A stretch of DNA of 64,000 nucleotides from Pseudomonas graminis (GTDB lineage: Bacteria; Pseudomonadota; Gammaproteobacteria; Pseudomonadales; Pseudomonadaceae), in contig NZ_MDEN01000061.1 in the NCBI RefSeq assembly GCF_001705435.1, forward strand, positions 124,001 to 188,000, written 5' to 3'. Positions 40,293-49,438 of the stretch are shown here, piece by piece. The translations under genes and the position numbers were made by a program. The notes beneath the pieces are model-generated. The model ran no database searches. It was not told where the DNA came from and worked only from the letters and a program-made list of their open reading frames with translations. Numbering within the stretch: the stretch's first letter is position 1; every line of letters begins with the position of its first letter.

Positions 40293-40754
40293 ATGGCCAC
40301 CACCGCTTCACTGGCCCCGCTGTTCCGGCAATCAGTGGGCTTTGATCGCTTCAATGATTTTTTCGAGTCTGCGCTGCACAGCGAAATCAACGCCAGCGGC
40401 CCCCCTCACAACGTCGAACGATACGGCACCGATCATTACCGGATCGTGATTGCCACGGCCGGGCTCGCCGCTGCCGACCTTGACCTGACCCTGGAAAGAA
40501 ATGTCCTCACGGTTTGCGGGGGTGAGGCGCACACCGACGGCGGCGTGACCTACCTGCATCAAGGCATCGCCCACGGCCCGTTCCGGCTGGTCTTCCATCT
40601 GGCCGATCACATCGAGGTACAGGGTGCGACGTTCAAGAATGGTTTGCTGATCGTCTTCCTGCTGCGCGTCGAACCCCAAGGGGCCAAGGCGAGACGGATC
40701 AGTATCCACAGCCCGGGGGATGATCCCGACCGGCCGCACATCAGCCGGCCTTGA
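40293..40754 (+). CDS. Small heat-shock protein (Hsp20/IbpA-like)
   Basis: 153 aa, an alpha-crystallin-domain holdase that binds unfolding proteins. The pattern LFRQSVGFDRFNDFFESAL, then NVERYGTDHYRIVIATAGLA, matches IbpA-type proteins. The C-terminal tail lacks a clear I-x-I motif, and the usual G-L conserved segment reads FKNGLLIVFLLRVEP, both somewhat divergent. AGGAG lies eight bases before ATG. A GC-rich hairpin (CCGGCGTCGACCGG) precedes the ribosome site and could be part of a thermosensor leader, not demonstrable by eye. Confidence 0.87.
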   Translation: MATTASLAPLFRQSVGFDRFNDFFESALHSEINASGPPHNVERYGTDHYRIVIATAGLAAADLDLTLERNVLTVCGGEAHTDGGVTYLHQGIAHGPFRLVFHLADHIEVQGATFKNGLLIVFLLRVEPQGAKARRISIHSPGDDPDRPHISRP

Positions 40755-40785
40755 TCACGTTGATATACCGCCTGATTTCTCTGGA

Positions 40786-41649
40786 TCAGGCTTGGATCAG
40801 CGCGAAATCAAACAGCACCCGGGGCGCCTCGATCAGCAGCGAGCGCATCAATTGCGCGGTGCAGCCCAGGGCCTGCAACTGCTCGACCACCGAGCCATAG
40901 CTCACCGCGTGTTCATGCTGAGTGTGCGGCCAGTCACTGCCCCAGACCAGCCGCTGCCTGCCGAACGCATCGATCAATAACGGCAGCGCGGCACGGGCGA
41001 AATCGAGGTTTTCCCGGGCGCTGCCTTCCAGCCGGTAAATGCCCGACACCTTCATCCACAGTTGACCGCTGCGGCCCAGCTCCAGCATCTGGCGAAAGCC
41101 GGGCTGTTCGAGGCCCAGTCGGGCATCAGGCCGGCCGAAGTGGTCGATCACGATCTTCATCCCGAAGGGCATCAGCCCGGCCAGCAGCGCCGGCATATCG
41201 GCGACGTGGCGGTGCACTTCAACGTGCCAGCCGAGGGCTGCGATGTGCCCGAAAAACACCTGCCACTGCGGCTCGGAAAAGTCCGGCAGCGCCTTGCCCA
41301 TCAGGTTCAGACGCACGCCGACGACGCCCAGCCGATCCATCTCGTCCAACGCGGCGCGGCTGATGTCACGCTCGACCACCACCACACCGCGCAGTTGACC
41401 CGGCGCCTGCTGAAGGGCGTCGAGCAAGTAGCGGTTATCGGTGCCGAGAAAACTCGGTTGCACCAGCACGCCATGGCTGAGGCCGTGCTGATCAAGTTGA
41501 TGTCGGTACATCGCCAGCGTGGCGTCGTAGTCGGGTGAATAGCGTCGTGCCGATGCCAGGTCCAGCTTCCTGCTGAATATGTGTGCGTGACCGTCGATAC
41601 CAAGGATGGACGGAGGAAGCGCGGAAAAAAGGTCGGACATGGATCTCAT
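40786..41649 (-). CDS. Amidohydrolase-family (TIM-barrel) hydrolase, lactonase-like
   Basis: 287 aa of the amidohydrolase_2 branch that includes 2-pyrone-4,6-dicarboxylate and sugar lactonases. HxH motif DGHAHIF near the N-terminus, His in VIDHFGRPD and Asp in VWGSDWPHTQ as expected for the metal/active site. Last gene of a three-gene set on this strand (regulator, transporter, hydrolase), so it probably acts on the imported compound. Substrate unknown. Confidence 0.82.
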   Translation of the reverse strand: MRSMSDLFSALPPSILGIDGHAHIFSRKLDLASARRYSPDYDATLAMYRHQLDQHGLSHGVLVQPSFLGTDNRYLLDALQQAPGQLRGVVVVERDISRAALDEMDRLGVVGVRLNLMGKALPDFSEPQWQVFFGHIAALGWHVEVHRHVADMPALLAGLMPFGMKIVIDHFGRPDARLGLEQPGFRQMLELGRSGQLWMKVSGIYRLEGSARENLDFARAALPLLIDAFGRQRLVWGSDWPHTQHEHAVSYGSVVEQLQALGCTAQLMRSLLIEAPRVLFDFALIQA

Positions 41650-41695
41650 CTGTCAAAAGGTGCGCGACGCAACAGGCGGCGCGCGGAAGGAAAAC

Positions 41696-42985
41696 TCAGG
41701 CGCGGGCGGTTTCGCTGCGTGTCTCTGCGGCGGCGCCGGCCATGGGGCTGGCTTCCAGGCTGCGACCGCGGGTTTCTGGCAGGCACAACGCGGCAATCAC
41801 GGCGACGCCATAGGCGATCCCGGCGTCGATGCCGATGGCCGAACCCAGCGACATCGATTCGCTCATGTGGCCCACCAGAAACGGGAAGACCGACGACAGC
41901 ACGCGGCCGAAGTTGTAGCAGAAGCCCACCCCTGCCCCGCGCACGTCAGCCGGATAAAGCTCGTTGAACAGCGCGCCGAGGCTGGCCGGGATGCCGGCGG
42001 CAAAGAAGCCCAGCGGGAAACCCAGGAACAGCATCTGCGTGTTGGTCAGCGGGAGGAATACGTAGCACTGCACGGTGATCACGCAGCACAGGGCGAACAG
42101 CACGATGTTCAGACGACGGCCGATGCGGTCGATGAGAAAGCCGCTGGCGATGCAGCCGCACCAGAACGCCACGATGATCACCGCCAGGTAGCCGCCGGAG
42201 TTGAGCACCGAGAGGTTGCGTTCGGTTTTCAGGAACGTCGGCAGCCAGGTCATCACCGCGTGGTATCCGCCGTGGGCGCCGAGGCCGAGCAAGCCGCCCA
42301 GCAGCGTCACGCGGATCAGTTCCGGGCGGAAGATGCCGGCCAGTGACGTGAAAAAGCTCTGGGGGATGGCGTTGTCTTTTTGCAGGCGCTGGAAGCTGTC
42401 CGGCTCCTCGACGTTGCGCCGCACCCAGATGATCAGCAGCGACGGCAGCAGGCCGACCAGAAACATCACCCGCCAGGCCATGTCCTGAGGCACAAAAGAA
42501 TAGATCAGGGTAAACACGCCGACGGCCAGGCCCCAGCCCACCGCCCAGGCGCTCTGCACGGTGCCCATGACCTTGCCGCGGTATTTCGGATTGATGGTCT
42601 CGGCCATCAATACGGCGCCTGCGGCCCACTCGCCACCGATGCCGAAGCCCTGCAACGCCTTGACGATCAGCAGCGAGCTGAAGCCGGTCACGAACGCTGA
42701 CAGAAAGGTGAAGAACGAGAACCAGAGGATCATCCACTGCAGCGTGCGCACCCGGCCGTAGCGGTCGGACAGCGTGCCACCGACCCAGCCGCCGAGGGCC
42801 GAGGTGATCAGCGTCACGCCACTGATCAGGCCGGCGTCACCCTTGGTCAACGCGAAGGCGGCGATCAGCGCCGGGATCGCCAGGCCGAACATCTGGACTT
42901 CCAGGGCGTCCAGCGACCACCCGCCGAAGCAGGCCCAGAACGTTTTGCGCTCCCGAGGGGTGACGTGGCGATACCAGTTGAACAT
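41696..42985 (-). CDS. MFS transporter, aromatic-acid/sugar-acid:H+ symporter type
   Basis: 429 aa, 12 membrane helices. Motif A GGTLSDRYGRVRTL between helices 2 and 3 and GFGIGGEWAAGAVLMAE in helix 4-5, seen in AAHS/SHS-type acid importers. ATG 42985 has AAGGAC nine bases upstream; the longer open frame runs through the intergenic region. The hydrolase gene begins 46 bp downstream, supporting co-transcription. Confidence 0.85.
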   Translation of the reverse strand: MFNWYRHVTPRERKTFWACFGGWSLDALEVQMFGLAIPALIAAFALTKGDAGLISGVTLITSALGGWVGGTLSDRYGRVRTLQWMILWFSFFTFLSAFVTGFSSLLIVKALQGFGIGGEWAAGAVLMAETINPKYRGKVMGTVQSAWAVGWGLAVGVFTLIYSFVPQDMAWRVMFLVGLLPSLLIIWVRRNVEEPDSFQRLQKDNAIPQSFFTSLAGIFRPELIRVTLLGGLLGLGAHGGYHAVMTWLPTFLKTERNLSVLNSGGYLAVIIVAFWCGCIASGFLIDRIGRRLNIVLFALCCVITVQCYVFLPLTNTQMLFLGFPLGFFAAGIPASLGALFNELYPADVRGAGVGFCYNFGRVLSSVFPFLVGHMSESMSLGSAIGIDAGIAYGVAVIAALCLPETRGRSLEASPMAGAAAETRSETARA

Positions 42986-43079
42986 GGTTTTTGTCCTTAT
43001 GGGGGTGGAGCGGCAGGTGTTGCAGTGCCCGTTCTGCGTGACGGGCTCGGGGGCAGCTGTTGGCACTCGACGGCGCGGG

Positions 43080-43811
43080 TCAGCGGATGTCGACGCTGTA
43101 GCGGAAGTGGCTGGCATGGCCGCGTGAACGGCGCCATTCCAGCGGCTCGCCGGCGTAGTTGCGCGCCAGACGCTCGATCACCACCACCGGGCTGTTGACC
43201 GGCACCTGCAGCAAACGGGCGTGGGTCTCGCTGAGGGCTTCGGCGGTCAGGGTTTCTTCGGCGTAGGCCACCACCTGGCCGCATTGCTCTTCGTAGATCG
43301 GATAGAGCAGCGGGCCCTGGCGGCTGAGGTCGATTTCCAGCAGGGTCTGAAATTGCACCTGGGGCAGCCAGATTTCTTCGGCGAGCACGGGCTGAGCGTC
43401 GAGCAGACGCAGGCGGATCAGGCGAATCACCGGCGCATCCAGCGGCAGACCAAGGGCCTGGGAAACGGCCGAGGGCGCGGTGACGGCTTCGATGGAGAGG
43501 ATGCGGCTTTCGGGCACCTGGCGTTCGCCGGAAACGCTTTGAAAGCGGAAGAAGCGGAACAGCGAGGACTGGAACTGTGGCCGGCGAATGAAGGTGCCCC
43601 GGCCCTGTTGGCGCTCGAGGATGTTTTCGTTGACCAGCATGTCGATGGCTTTGCGCACCGTGCCAGTGGACAGGCAGTACTCGCTGGACAGCGCAGCTTC
43701 GGTGGGAATGGCCTCGCCCGGCCGCCAGCGGTTGTTGGCGATCTGTTCGGCGAGCTGGTCGCGCAGGCGTTGGTAAAGCGGCAAGCGGACATCGCTGGAG
43801 AGTCGGTTCAT
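43080..43811 (-). CDS. GntR-family regulator, HutC/UTRA subfamily
   Basis: 243 aa. N-terminal winged HTH (YQRLRDQLAEQIANNRWRPGEAIPTEAAL ... GTVRKAIDMLVNENILERQQGRGTFI) and a C-terminal UTRA ligand domain with LRLLDAQPVLAEEIWLP and VVAYAEETLTAEAL. It lies upstream of, and co-oriented with, the MFS and hydrolase genes (94-bp gap). Probable local repressor, effector unknown. Confidence 0.88.
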   Translation of the reverse strand: MNRLSSDVRLPLYQRLRDQLAEQIANNRWRPGEAIPTEAALSSEYCLSTGTVRKAIDMLVNENILERQQGRGTFIRRPQFQSSLFRFFRFQSVSGERQVPESRILSIEAVTAPSAVSQALGLPLDAPVIRLIRLRLLDAQPVLAEEIWLPQVQFQTLLEIDLSRQGPLLYPIYEEQCGQVVAYAEETLTAEALSETHARLLQVPVNSPVVVIERLARNYAGEPLEWRRSRGHASHFRYSVDIR

Positions 43812-43948
43812 GGAGGCCCTTCGCTGTTGTAGTTATGTAGTCATCTATATGAATCTGCGCTGAGTATTGTCCCGTTGCAAATGGCCGTCAAGGGAAGCAA
43901 TGGGGGTTGGCGGATGAATGGCGGCGTAGTGCGTTTTTGGTGGGTACG

Positions 43949-43976
43949 CAAAAACGGCAGAGGTCGGTCTGCCGTT
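43949..43976 (-). terminator. Terminator of the 27-aa peptide gene
   Basis: Minus-strand stem AACGGCAGA/TCTGCCGTT with a 6-nt loop followed by TTTTTGC, about 50 bp after the small ORF's stop. It implies a short dedicated transcript. Confidence 0.82.
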
Positions 43977-44027
43977 AGGGTGGGGTGCAGCGGGGAGGAT
44001 CGGGTGTGGGCAGATCCAGTGGCTCAA

Positions 44028-44111
44028 TCAGGTGGGGGAGATGGTTGCCAGGGCACCGATCATGAGGGTCAGGGCGAGAAAGCCGAACAGGAAGATGGCG
44101 AGCTTGGCCAT
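44028..44111 (-). CDS. 27-aa hydrophobic single-helix membrane peptide
   Basis: MAKLAIFLFGFLALTLMIG then a short polar tail ending ISPT. One membrane helix with a Lys at the N-terminus. GGAG lies five bases before the ATG and a strong terminator follows the stop, so this looks like a genuine small gene with its own transcript. Function unknown. Such peptides may regulate a membrane complex or act as type I toxins, but there is no direct evidence for either here. Confidence 0.65.
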   Translation of the reverse strand: MAKLAIFLFGFLALTLMIGALATISPT

Positions 44112-44277
44112 GGGGTCTCCAATGTGAGCAGGGGGTACAGTGGATTCGAGCCGGGTGATAGCGTCCGGTCGGGCTCGATCGGTCGGCCGGGGTTGGAGTG
44201 ATTTTGAGGGGTACAGCTGTTTCAGCACAGATTCAGGTACGGCTTATAAATACAGATCAGATGAGTCCGCACTCACG

Positions 44278-44603
44278 TCAAGATCAAGAGCATCTGCCTA
44301 ACGGCAGATCGTTTCGCCTTCGGCGAGTTACTTTTAAAAAGCACTAAAAGTAACCAAAAGTGCCTGCTCTCGGTTTGGCCCGACTTCGTCGGGTTCCCTC
44401 ACTCCGACGACGCTCCGTGGGCCCGCGCCGAACGGACATCCATGTCCTGGCGGCGCGCTCGCGGCATCCATGCCGCTCGGCCCACTCCCCGTCGTCTGCG
44501 TTCGGCCTGCACCCAAGTCGCGATTGACGGTGTCTGGGCTGGCTGTGTAGGAAGATCAAGATCAAGAGCAGATCAAAAGCTTCCCGGCTAAAGCCGGTCC
44601 TAC
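44278..44603 (+). repeat. Structured ~300-bp intergenic element, copy 3, ending in a REP
   Basis: Same order as copy 1: H1 here ATCTGCC/GGCAGAT (44292-44309), then TCGCC/GGCGA, GTTACTTTT/AAAAGTAAC with interleaved GCACT/AGTGC, CCCGAC/GTCGGG, GGACAT/ATGTCC and GCGGCAT/ATGCCGC. It closes with a family A REP at 44580-44603. H1's outer pair is A-T here against G-C in copies 1 and 2. Overall close to copy 1, diverging mainly in the last 70 bp before the REP. Confidence 0.88.
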
Positions 44604-44649
44604 GGTCGGGGGTCTCCACCGCTTTCACTGAATGCACCCGCTGCTGTTA

Positions 44650-44750
44650 GTGGGACCGGCTTCTGCCGGGAAGAGGCCGGGATGAGCGTCACAAGATGTC
44701 CGATCGTTCCCGTGCTCCGCGTGGGAATGCATCCTGTGACGCTCCGCGTC
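44650..44750. repeat. REP (family A) and single arm of the GATCGTTCCC repeat
   Basis: REP at 44650-44673 (GGGACCGGCTTCTGCCGG core) and, at 44702-44750, one arm of the repeat that forms the central palindrome at 11656-11786. The order (300-bp element, REP, 49-bp arm) is the same as in the left half of the large palindrome, so the module is composite and recurrent. Confidence 0.82.
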
Positions 44751-44825
44751 ACCCTGCGGCTGACATGACACCCCACCAATCGCGCTGCTACGCTCCCTGC
44801 CCTCTCTCCACTTCAGGCGCCAGCC

Positions 44826-45260
44826 ATGCCCATCATCCGCCCCATGACCCTGGACGATTACGACGCCATCACCCAACTCATGCGTGACACGCCGGGTATC
44901 TCCTTGCGTGACGCCGACTCCCGCGAGTCCACCGAGCGGTATCTGCTGCGCAACCCCGGATTGAGCTTCGTCGCAGAGGAAGATTCGCGCATCTGCGGCT
45001 GTGTCATGTCGGGGCATGACGGTCGGCGCGGGTATTTGCAGCATTTGCTGGTGCTGCCTGAGTATCGGCGGCAGGGAATCGGGCAGACACTGGTCGAGCG
45101 CTGCCTGGTCAGCCTGGAGGCGGAAGGCATTCACAAATGCCACATCGACGTGCTCAAGACCAACCCGGCGGCGGCAACCTATTGGGCGAATCAGGGCTGG
45201 CAGCTGCGGGTCGATATCCACCGCTTTTCCTTCACCCGTCCCGGCAATGAAAACGCCTGA
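44826..45260 (+). CDS. GNAT-family N-acetyltransferase
   Basis: 144 aa. Acetyl-CoA-binding loop EYRRQGIGQTLVERCL with preceding GYLQHLLVLP, then KTNPAAATYWANQGWQLR, the typical C-terminal GNAT strand-helix. Substrate cannot be assigned. It begins about 75 bp after the repeat module and is convergent with the EamA transporter gene. Confidence 0.85.
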   Translation: MPIIRPMTLDDYDAITQLMRDTPGISLRDADSRESTERYLLRNPGLSFVAEEDSRICGCVMSGHDGRRGYLQHLLVLPEYRRQGIGQTLVERCLVSLEAEGIHKCHIDVLKTNPAAATYWANQGWQLRVDIHRFSFTRPGNENA

Positions 45261-45278
45261 CGCCCTCTTAATACCTGA

Positions 45279-46166
45279 TCAGAGCTGGCTCGCAGGCGCC
45301 ACGGGTTGGCGTCTGGCGTACACCATCAGGCCGCTGAGGAAGACCAGCCCGATGCCAAACATCGAGGCGGTGCCCGGGTAGTTGCCGAACAGCAGAATCC
45401 CGTAAGCCACTGCGAAGATGATTTGCAGGTAACCCAGCGGTGCAAGCACCGACGAGGACGCATAGCGATAGGACTTGGCCATCAGAAAGTGGGCGCACAA
45501 ACCCAGACCGCCGAGCACGAGCAGCAAGCCCAACTGCAGCCAATCGGGATCGGCCCAGTAGAATGGCACAATCGCGCTGAGGATCAGGGTGCAAAAAACG
45601 CCGACGTAAAAGCTGCACACCGACGGGCTGTCCGTCTCCCCCGCCAGTTGCGTGAGCAGTTGATACAGCGCGAAGAACAGCGCGGTGGCCAGGGGGAACA
45701 GCATCCACAGGGAGAAGGCATCGCTGGCCGGGTTGATGATCACCAGCACGCCAATGAAGCCAAGCACCACCGAACCCCACTGCCAGCGATCCGCCTTGAT
45801 GCCGAAGATCAGCGGCGACAGGATCGTAACGAATGCCGGTGCGAGGAACACCAGCGCCGTAGACTCGGCAATGGGGACGTGGGTCAGGCCGAACAGGAAA
45901 GACAGGCTGTCGGCGAGCAACACCACCGCGCGCAGCAGGTGCAGCCAGGGCCGTCGGGTGTGGAAGACTCTAGCGCCGCCGTTGCGCAGCAGCACGGTGG
46001 TCACCAGGGTTGAGTGAACGAGGTAGCGGGCCCACGCGACGAAGATCACCGGCAGGGAATAGATCAGCGTCTTGGAAATCGCGTCATGACTGGCGAACGT
46101 CAGCGCCACGCCCGCCATCAACCACATGCCGATGACTTGCCGGTGCGCGCTGTGATGGGGAGTCAT
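45279..46166 (-). CDS. EamA/DMT-superfamily transporter
   Basis: 295 aa with ten predicted membrane helices in two EamA repeats. Motifs FASHDAISKTLIYSLPVIFVAWARYL in the first repeat and VLAPLGYLQIIFAVAYGILLFG in the second. Probably exports a metabolite, substrate unknown. ATG 46166 (MTPHHSAH) has AGG seven bases upstream; the frame extends five codons further. Convergent with the GNAT gene. Confidence 0.85.
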   Translation of the reverse strand: MTPHHSAHRQVIGMWLMAGVALTFASHDAISKTLIYSLPVIFVAWARYLVHSTLVTTVLLRNGGARVFHTRRPWLHLLRAVVLLADSLSFLFGLTHVPIAESTALVFLAPAFVTILSPLIFGIKADRWQWGSVVLGFIGVLVIINPASDAFSLWMLFPLATALFFALYQLLTQLAGETDSPSVCSFYVGVFCTLILSAIVPFYWADPDWLQLGLLLVLGGLGLCAHFLMAKSYRYASSSVLAPLGYLQIIFAVAYGILLFGNYPGTASMFGIGLVFLSGLMVYARRQPVAPASQL

Positions 46167-46272
46167 TGCAAGGCCTGCCACAAAAATGATGCGCAGGAGT
46201 TAACCACAGAAGTCGGCCCAGGCGCCCCGCGCAATTTGCCTTGAGAGCGCCGCCCACTTTATCCAGGGCAAT

Positions 46273-46300
46273 AAAAAACCCGCCTGAGCGGGTTCTTTTC
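46273..46300 (-). terminator. Strong terminator in the gap between the divergent EamA and amidase genes
   Basis: Stem AACCCGC/GCGGGTT with a 4-nt loop. On the minus strand it is followed by TTTTTT, and on the plus strand by TTCTTTTC. No known gene ends here, so it marks an unannotated minus-strand transcript (see 46303-46554). Confidence 0.8.
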
Positions 46301-46302
46301 TA

Positions 46303-46554
46303 TCAACACCATTCCAACATCCTGTCAGCAGCCGTCCCGGCAAATGGCGGATCATCCATGACCTGAGAAGCACATCCAGCGCCTCCGTTGATGTGTTTAG
46401 ATTGCGCTTGTCGCGGTTCGGTGTACAGGTAGACATTGCCCGATGACGTGTAAGCCTTTCGCCATAGCGCGTGTGCGGCGACCGCCGAACTTCCTGCAAG
46501 GCCCGGGTGAAGCGCCCCAGCGCAAGCCTCGCGACAAACACATGGCGTAGGCAT
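46303..46554 (-). CDS. Possible small ORF or sRNA ending at a terminator
   Basis: 83-codon ORF whose TGA is immediately followed by the terminator at 46273-46300. The product is cysteine-containing and unfamiliar (starts MPTPCVCREACAG; ends RMLEWC). There is no convincing ribosome site, and a second frame (start 46607) runs through the terminator. A small RNA is as likely as a protein. The rest of 46167-46756 shows no repeats. Confidence 0.3.
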   Translation of the reverse strand: MPTPCVCREACAGALHPGLAGSSAVAAHALWRKAYTSSGNVYLYTEPRQAQSKHINGGAGCASQVMDDPPFAGTAADRMLEWC

Positions 46555-46756
46555 AATGTGCGTCTCACGAATACGCCTGCCGACTTGAGCCTGCGTTGCA
46601 CAGCCATGCCTCAGTCGGTTTCAAACCAGCCCGGCCCTGCCGCGCAACGGGAAGCGATATGCCCACTCTTCTTCTGAGACGCCCCTGCTCTCTGCTCGAA
46701 AGCCTGCTCGACAGTCCCGTTGCCCGCCGCTTGGCCCTCTCACGGTCGGAGCAGCC

Positions 46757-48469
46757 ATGATCGAAGTCACCGAAGTCTCCATCGCGCAACTGCGCGCGGC
46801 CCTTGAAGCCGGCCAGACCACCGCCGTCGAGCTGGTCCAGGCCTACCTCGCCAGAATCGACGCCTACGACGGCGCCGACACCGCCACCGCGCTTAACGCC
46901 GTGGTCGTGCGCAATCCCCAGGCCATCGAAGAGGCCCAGGCGTCCGACGACCGTCGCGCGCGAGGCGAAACCCTCGGGCCTCTGGACGGTATTCCCTACA
47001 CCGCCAAAGACAGTTATCTGGTTAAAGGCCTCACGGCCGCGTCGGGCAGCCCGGCGTTTGCCGAACTGGTCGCCCACCGCGACGCCTTCACCATCGAGCG
47101 ACTGCGTGGCGCTGGCGCAATTTGTCTGGGCAAGACCAACATGCCGCCGATGGCCAATGGCGGCATGCAGCGTGGCGTGTATGGCCGCGCCGAAAGCCCC
47201 TACAACGCGGGCTTCCTGACGGCACCGTTTGCATCCGGATCGTCCAACGGCGCCGGCACTGCAACGGCGGCGAGTTTCGCGGCGTTCGGGCTCGCCGAAG
47301 AAACCTGGTCGAGCGGCCGTGGCCCTGCGTCGAACAACGGTTTGTGCGCCTACACGCCGTCGCGCGGGGTGATTTCGGTACGCGGCAACTGGCCCCTGAC
47401 GCCGACCATGGACGTGGTCGTGCCCTTCGCCCGAACCATGGCCGACCTGCTTGAAGTACTGGACGTGGTAGTCGCCGAAGACCCGGACACCCGCGGCGAC
47501 CTGTGGCGCTTGCAGCCGTGGGTGCCGATTCCCTCGGTCGACTCGGTACGCCCGGCGTCCTACGCCGAGCTCGCCGCCAGCCCGCAAACCCTGGCCGGCA
47601 AACGCTTCGGCGTGCCGCGCATGTACATCAATGCCGACCCCGAAGCCGGGACGTCCGAAGCACCAGGCATCGGCGGCCCCACCGGCCAGCGCATCATCAC
47701 CCGCGCGTCGGTGATCGTCCTCTGGGAACAGGCGCGCCAGGCACTCGAAGCCCAGGGCGCTGAAGTGATCGAGGTGGACTTCCCGCTGGTCTCCAATTGC
47801 GAAGGCGATCGTCCCGGCGCGCCGACGGTTTACAACCGCGGCATCGTCTCGAAGGCATTTCTGCATCACGAACTGTGGGACCTCACTGCCTGGGCCTTCG
47901 ATGATTTCCTGCAAGCCAACGGCGACCCGAAGCTGAACCGCCTGGCCGACGTCAACGGCCCGCTGATCTTCCCCCATGACCCTGGGACCCTGCCCAACCG
48001 CGAGGGCGATCTCGCCGCGGGCATGGACGAGTACGTGAAGATGGCCGAGCGTGGCATCACGCCGTGGGAGCAGATCGACACACTGGCCGACGGCCTGCGC
48101 GGACTGGAACACACCCGGCGCATTGACCTCGAAGACTGGATGCAGAAGCTTGGGCTGGATGCGGTGCTGTTTCCGACCGTGGCCGACGTCGCGCCAGCCG
48201 ATGCCGATGTCAACCCGGCCTCGGCCGACATCGCCTGGAGCAACGGGGTCTGGGTCGCTAACGGCAACCTCGCGATCCGCCACCTCGGCGTGCCCACCGT
48301 CACCGTGCCGATGGGCGTGATGGCCGACATCGGTGTGCCCGTGGGCCTTACCTTTGCCGGCCGGGCTTACGACGATTCCGCCCTGCTGCGCTTCGCTTCA
48401 GCCTTCGAATCCATCGGCAGCAAGCGCCAGATTCCACCGCGCACGCCGCCGCTGTCTTCCGCCCGTTAA
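46757..48469 (+). CDS. Amidase-signature hydrolase
   Basis: 570 aa, cytosolic amide hydrolase with a Ser-cisSer-Lys triad: Lys in GIPYTAKDS (about 79), the cis-Ser in FASGSSNGAG and the nucleophile Ser expected in WSSGRGPAS. The glycine-rich signature is somewhat diverged from the usual TETGGSIR, so activity should not be assumed for a standard substrate. The GST gene starts 69 bp after its stop. Substrate unknown. Confidence 0.88.
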   Translation: MIEVTEVSIAQLRAALEAGQTTAVELVQAYLARIDAYDGADTATALNAVVVRNPQAIEEAQASDDRRARGETLGPLDGIPYTAKDSYLVKGLTAASGSPAFAELVAHRDAFTIERLRGAGAICLGKTNMPPMANGGMQRGVYGRAESPYNAGFLTAPFASGSSNGAGTATAASFAAFGLAEETWSSGRGPASNNGLCAYTPSRGVISVRGNWPLTPTMDVVVPFARTMADLLEVLDVVVAEDPDTRGDLWRLQPWVPIPSVDSVRPASYAELAASPQTLAGKRFGVPRMYINADPEAGTSEAPGIGGPTGQRIITRASVIVLWEQARQALEAQGAEVIEVDFPLVSNCEGDRPGAPTVYNRGIVSKAFLHHELWDLTAWAFDDFLQANGDPKLNRLADVNGPLIFPHDPGTLPNREGDLAAGMDEYVKMAERGITPWEQIDTLADGLRGLEHTRRIDLEDWMQKLGLDAVLFPTVADVAPADADVNPASADIAWSNGVWVANGNLAIRHLGVPTVTVPMGVMADIGVPVGLTFAGRAYDDSALLRFASAFESIGSKRQIPPRTPPLSSAR

Positions 48470-48538
48470 TCACCGTGTGGGTCGGGGCTTTCCGCCTCGA
48501 TCCGTCACGCCAAAACTGACCCTCAGGAGATGTGTTCA

Positions 48539-49378
48539 ATGAGCAAGGCACCCTACGTCCCGCCTACCGTGTGGAAACACGAAGCGCCCTCCGGCGGCCA
48601 GTTCGCCAGCATCAACCGTCCGACTGCAGGGCCGACCCATGAGAAAGTCCTGCCGGTCGGCAAGCACCCGTTGCAGCTGTATTCACTGGCCACGCCCAAC
48701 GGCGTCAAGGTGACGATCCTGCTGGAAGAGCTGCTCGCCCTCGGGCACAGCGGCGCCGAATACGACGCCTGGCTGATCCGTATCAATGAGGGGGATCAGT
48801 TCGGCAGCGGCTTCGTCGACATCAACCCCAACTCGAAAATCCCTGCGCTGCTGGATCGCAGCGTCGAGCCGGGCCTTCGCGTGTTCGAGTCCGGTTCGAT
48901 CCTGCTGTATCTGGCGGAAAAGTTTGGTGAATTGCTGCCCAAGGACCTGGCCGGCCGCACCCAAACCCTGAACTGGCTGTTCTGGCAGATGGGCGCTGCG
49001 CCGTATCTGGGTGGCGGCTTCGGGCATTTCTATGTGTACGCGCCGGAGAAGTTCGAATACGCGATCGACCGCTTCACCATGGAGGCCAAGCGTCAGTTGG
49101 ACGTGCTTGATCGCCGCCTCAGCGAAAGCGCTTACCTGGCCGGTGATAGCTACACCATCGCCGACATCGCCGTGTGGTCGTGGTACGGACAAGTGGTGCG
49201 CAACACCGTGTACGGCGCCGCCGAGTTCCTTGCTGCTCACGAATACACCCACGTGCAGCGCTGGGCCGAAACCATTGCACAACGGCCAGCGGTCATTCGC
49301 GGAATGCGGGTCAACCGGACCTGGGGCGATGAAGCCACCCAAGTGCCGGAACGGCATGATGCGTCGGACCTGGATTGA
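48539..49378 (+). CDS. yghU: Glutathione S-transferase, YghU/Nu-class-like
   Basis: 279 aa. The extended N-terminus (PPTVWKHEAPSGGQFASINRPTAGPTHEK) is diagnostic of YghU-type GSTs with disulfide-bond oxidoreductase activity on glutathione. Thioredoxin-fold motifs NGVKVTILLEELLA and NPNSKIPALLDRS; C-terminal helical domain with YTIADIAVWSWYG. ATG 48539 has AGGAGA upstream. Probably co-transcribed with the amidase. Confidence 0.9.
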   Translation: MSKAPYVPPTVWKHEAPSGGQFASINRPTAGPTHEKVLPVGKHPLQLYSLATPNGVKVTILLEELLALGHSGAEYDAWLIRINEGDQFGSGFVDINPNSKIPALLDRSVEPGLRVFESGSILLYLAEKFGELLPKDLAGRTQTLNWLFWQMGAAPYLGGGFGHFYVYAPEKFEYAIDRFTMEAKRQLDVLDRRLSESAYLAGDSYTIADIAVWSWYGQVVRNTVYGAAEFLAAHEYTHVQRWAETIAQRPAVIRGMRVNRTWGDEATQVPERHDASDLD

Positions 49379-49438
49379 CGAAGATCCAGGCGGTGAGTGG
49401 CTGTTGAACCGGTCCCCTGCGAGCACCGCGTGCTCTTT

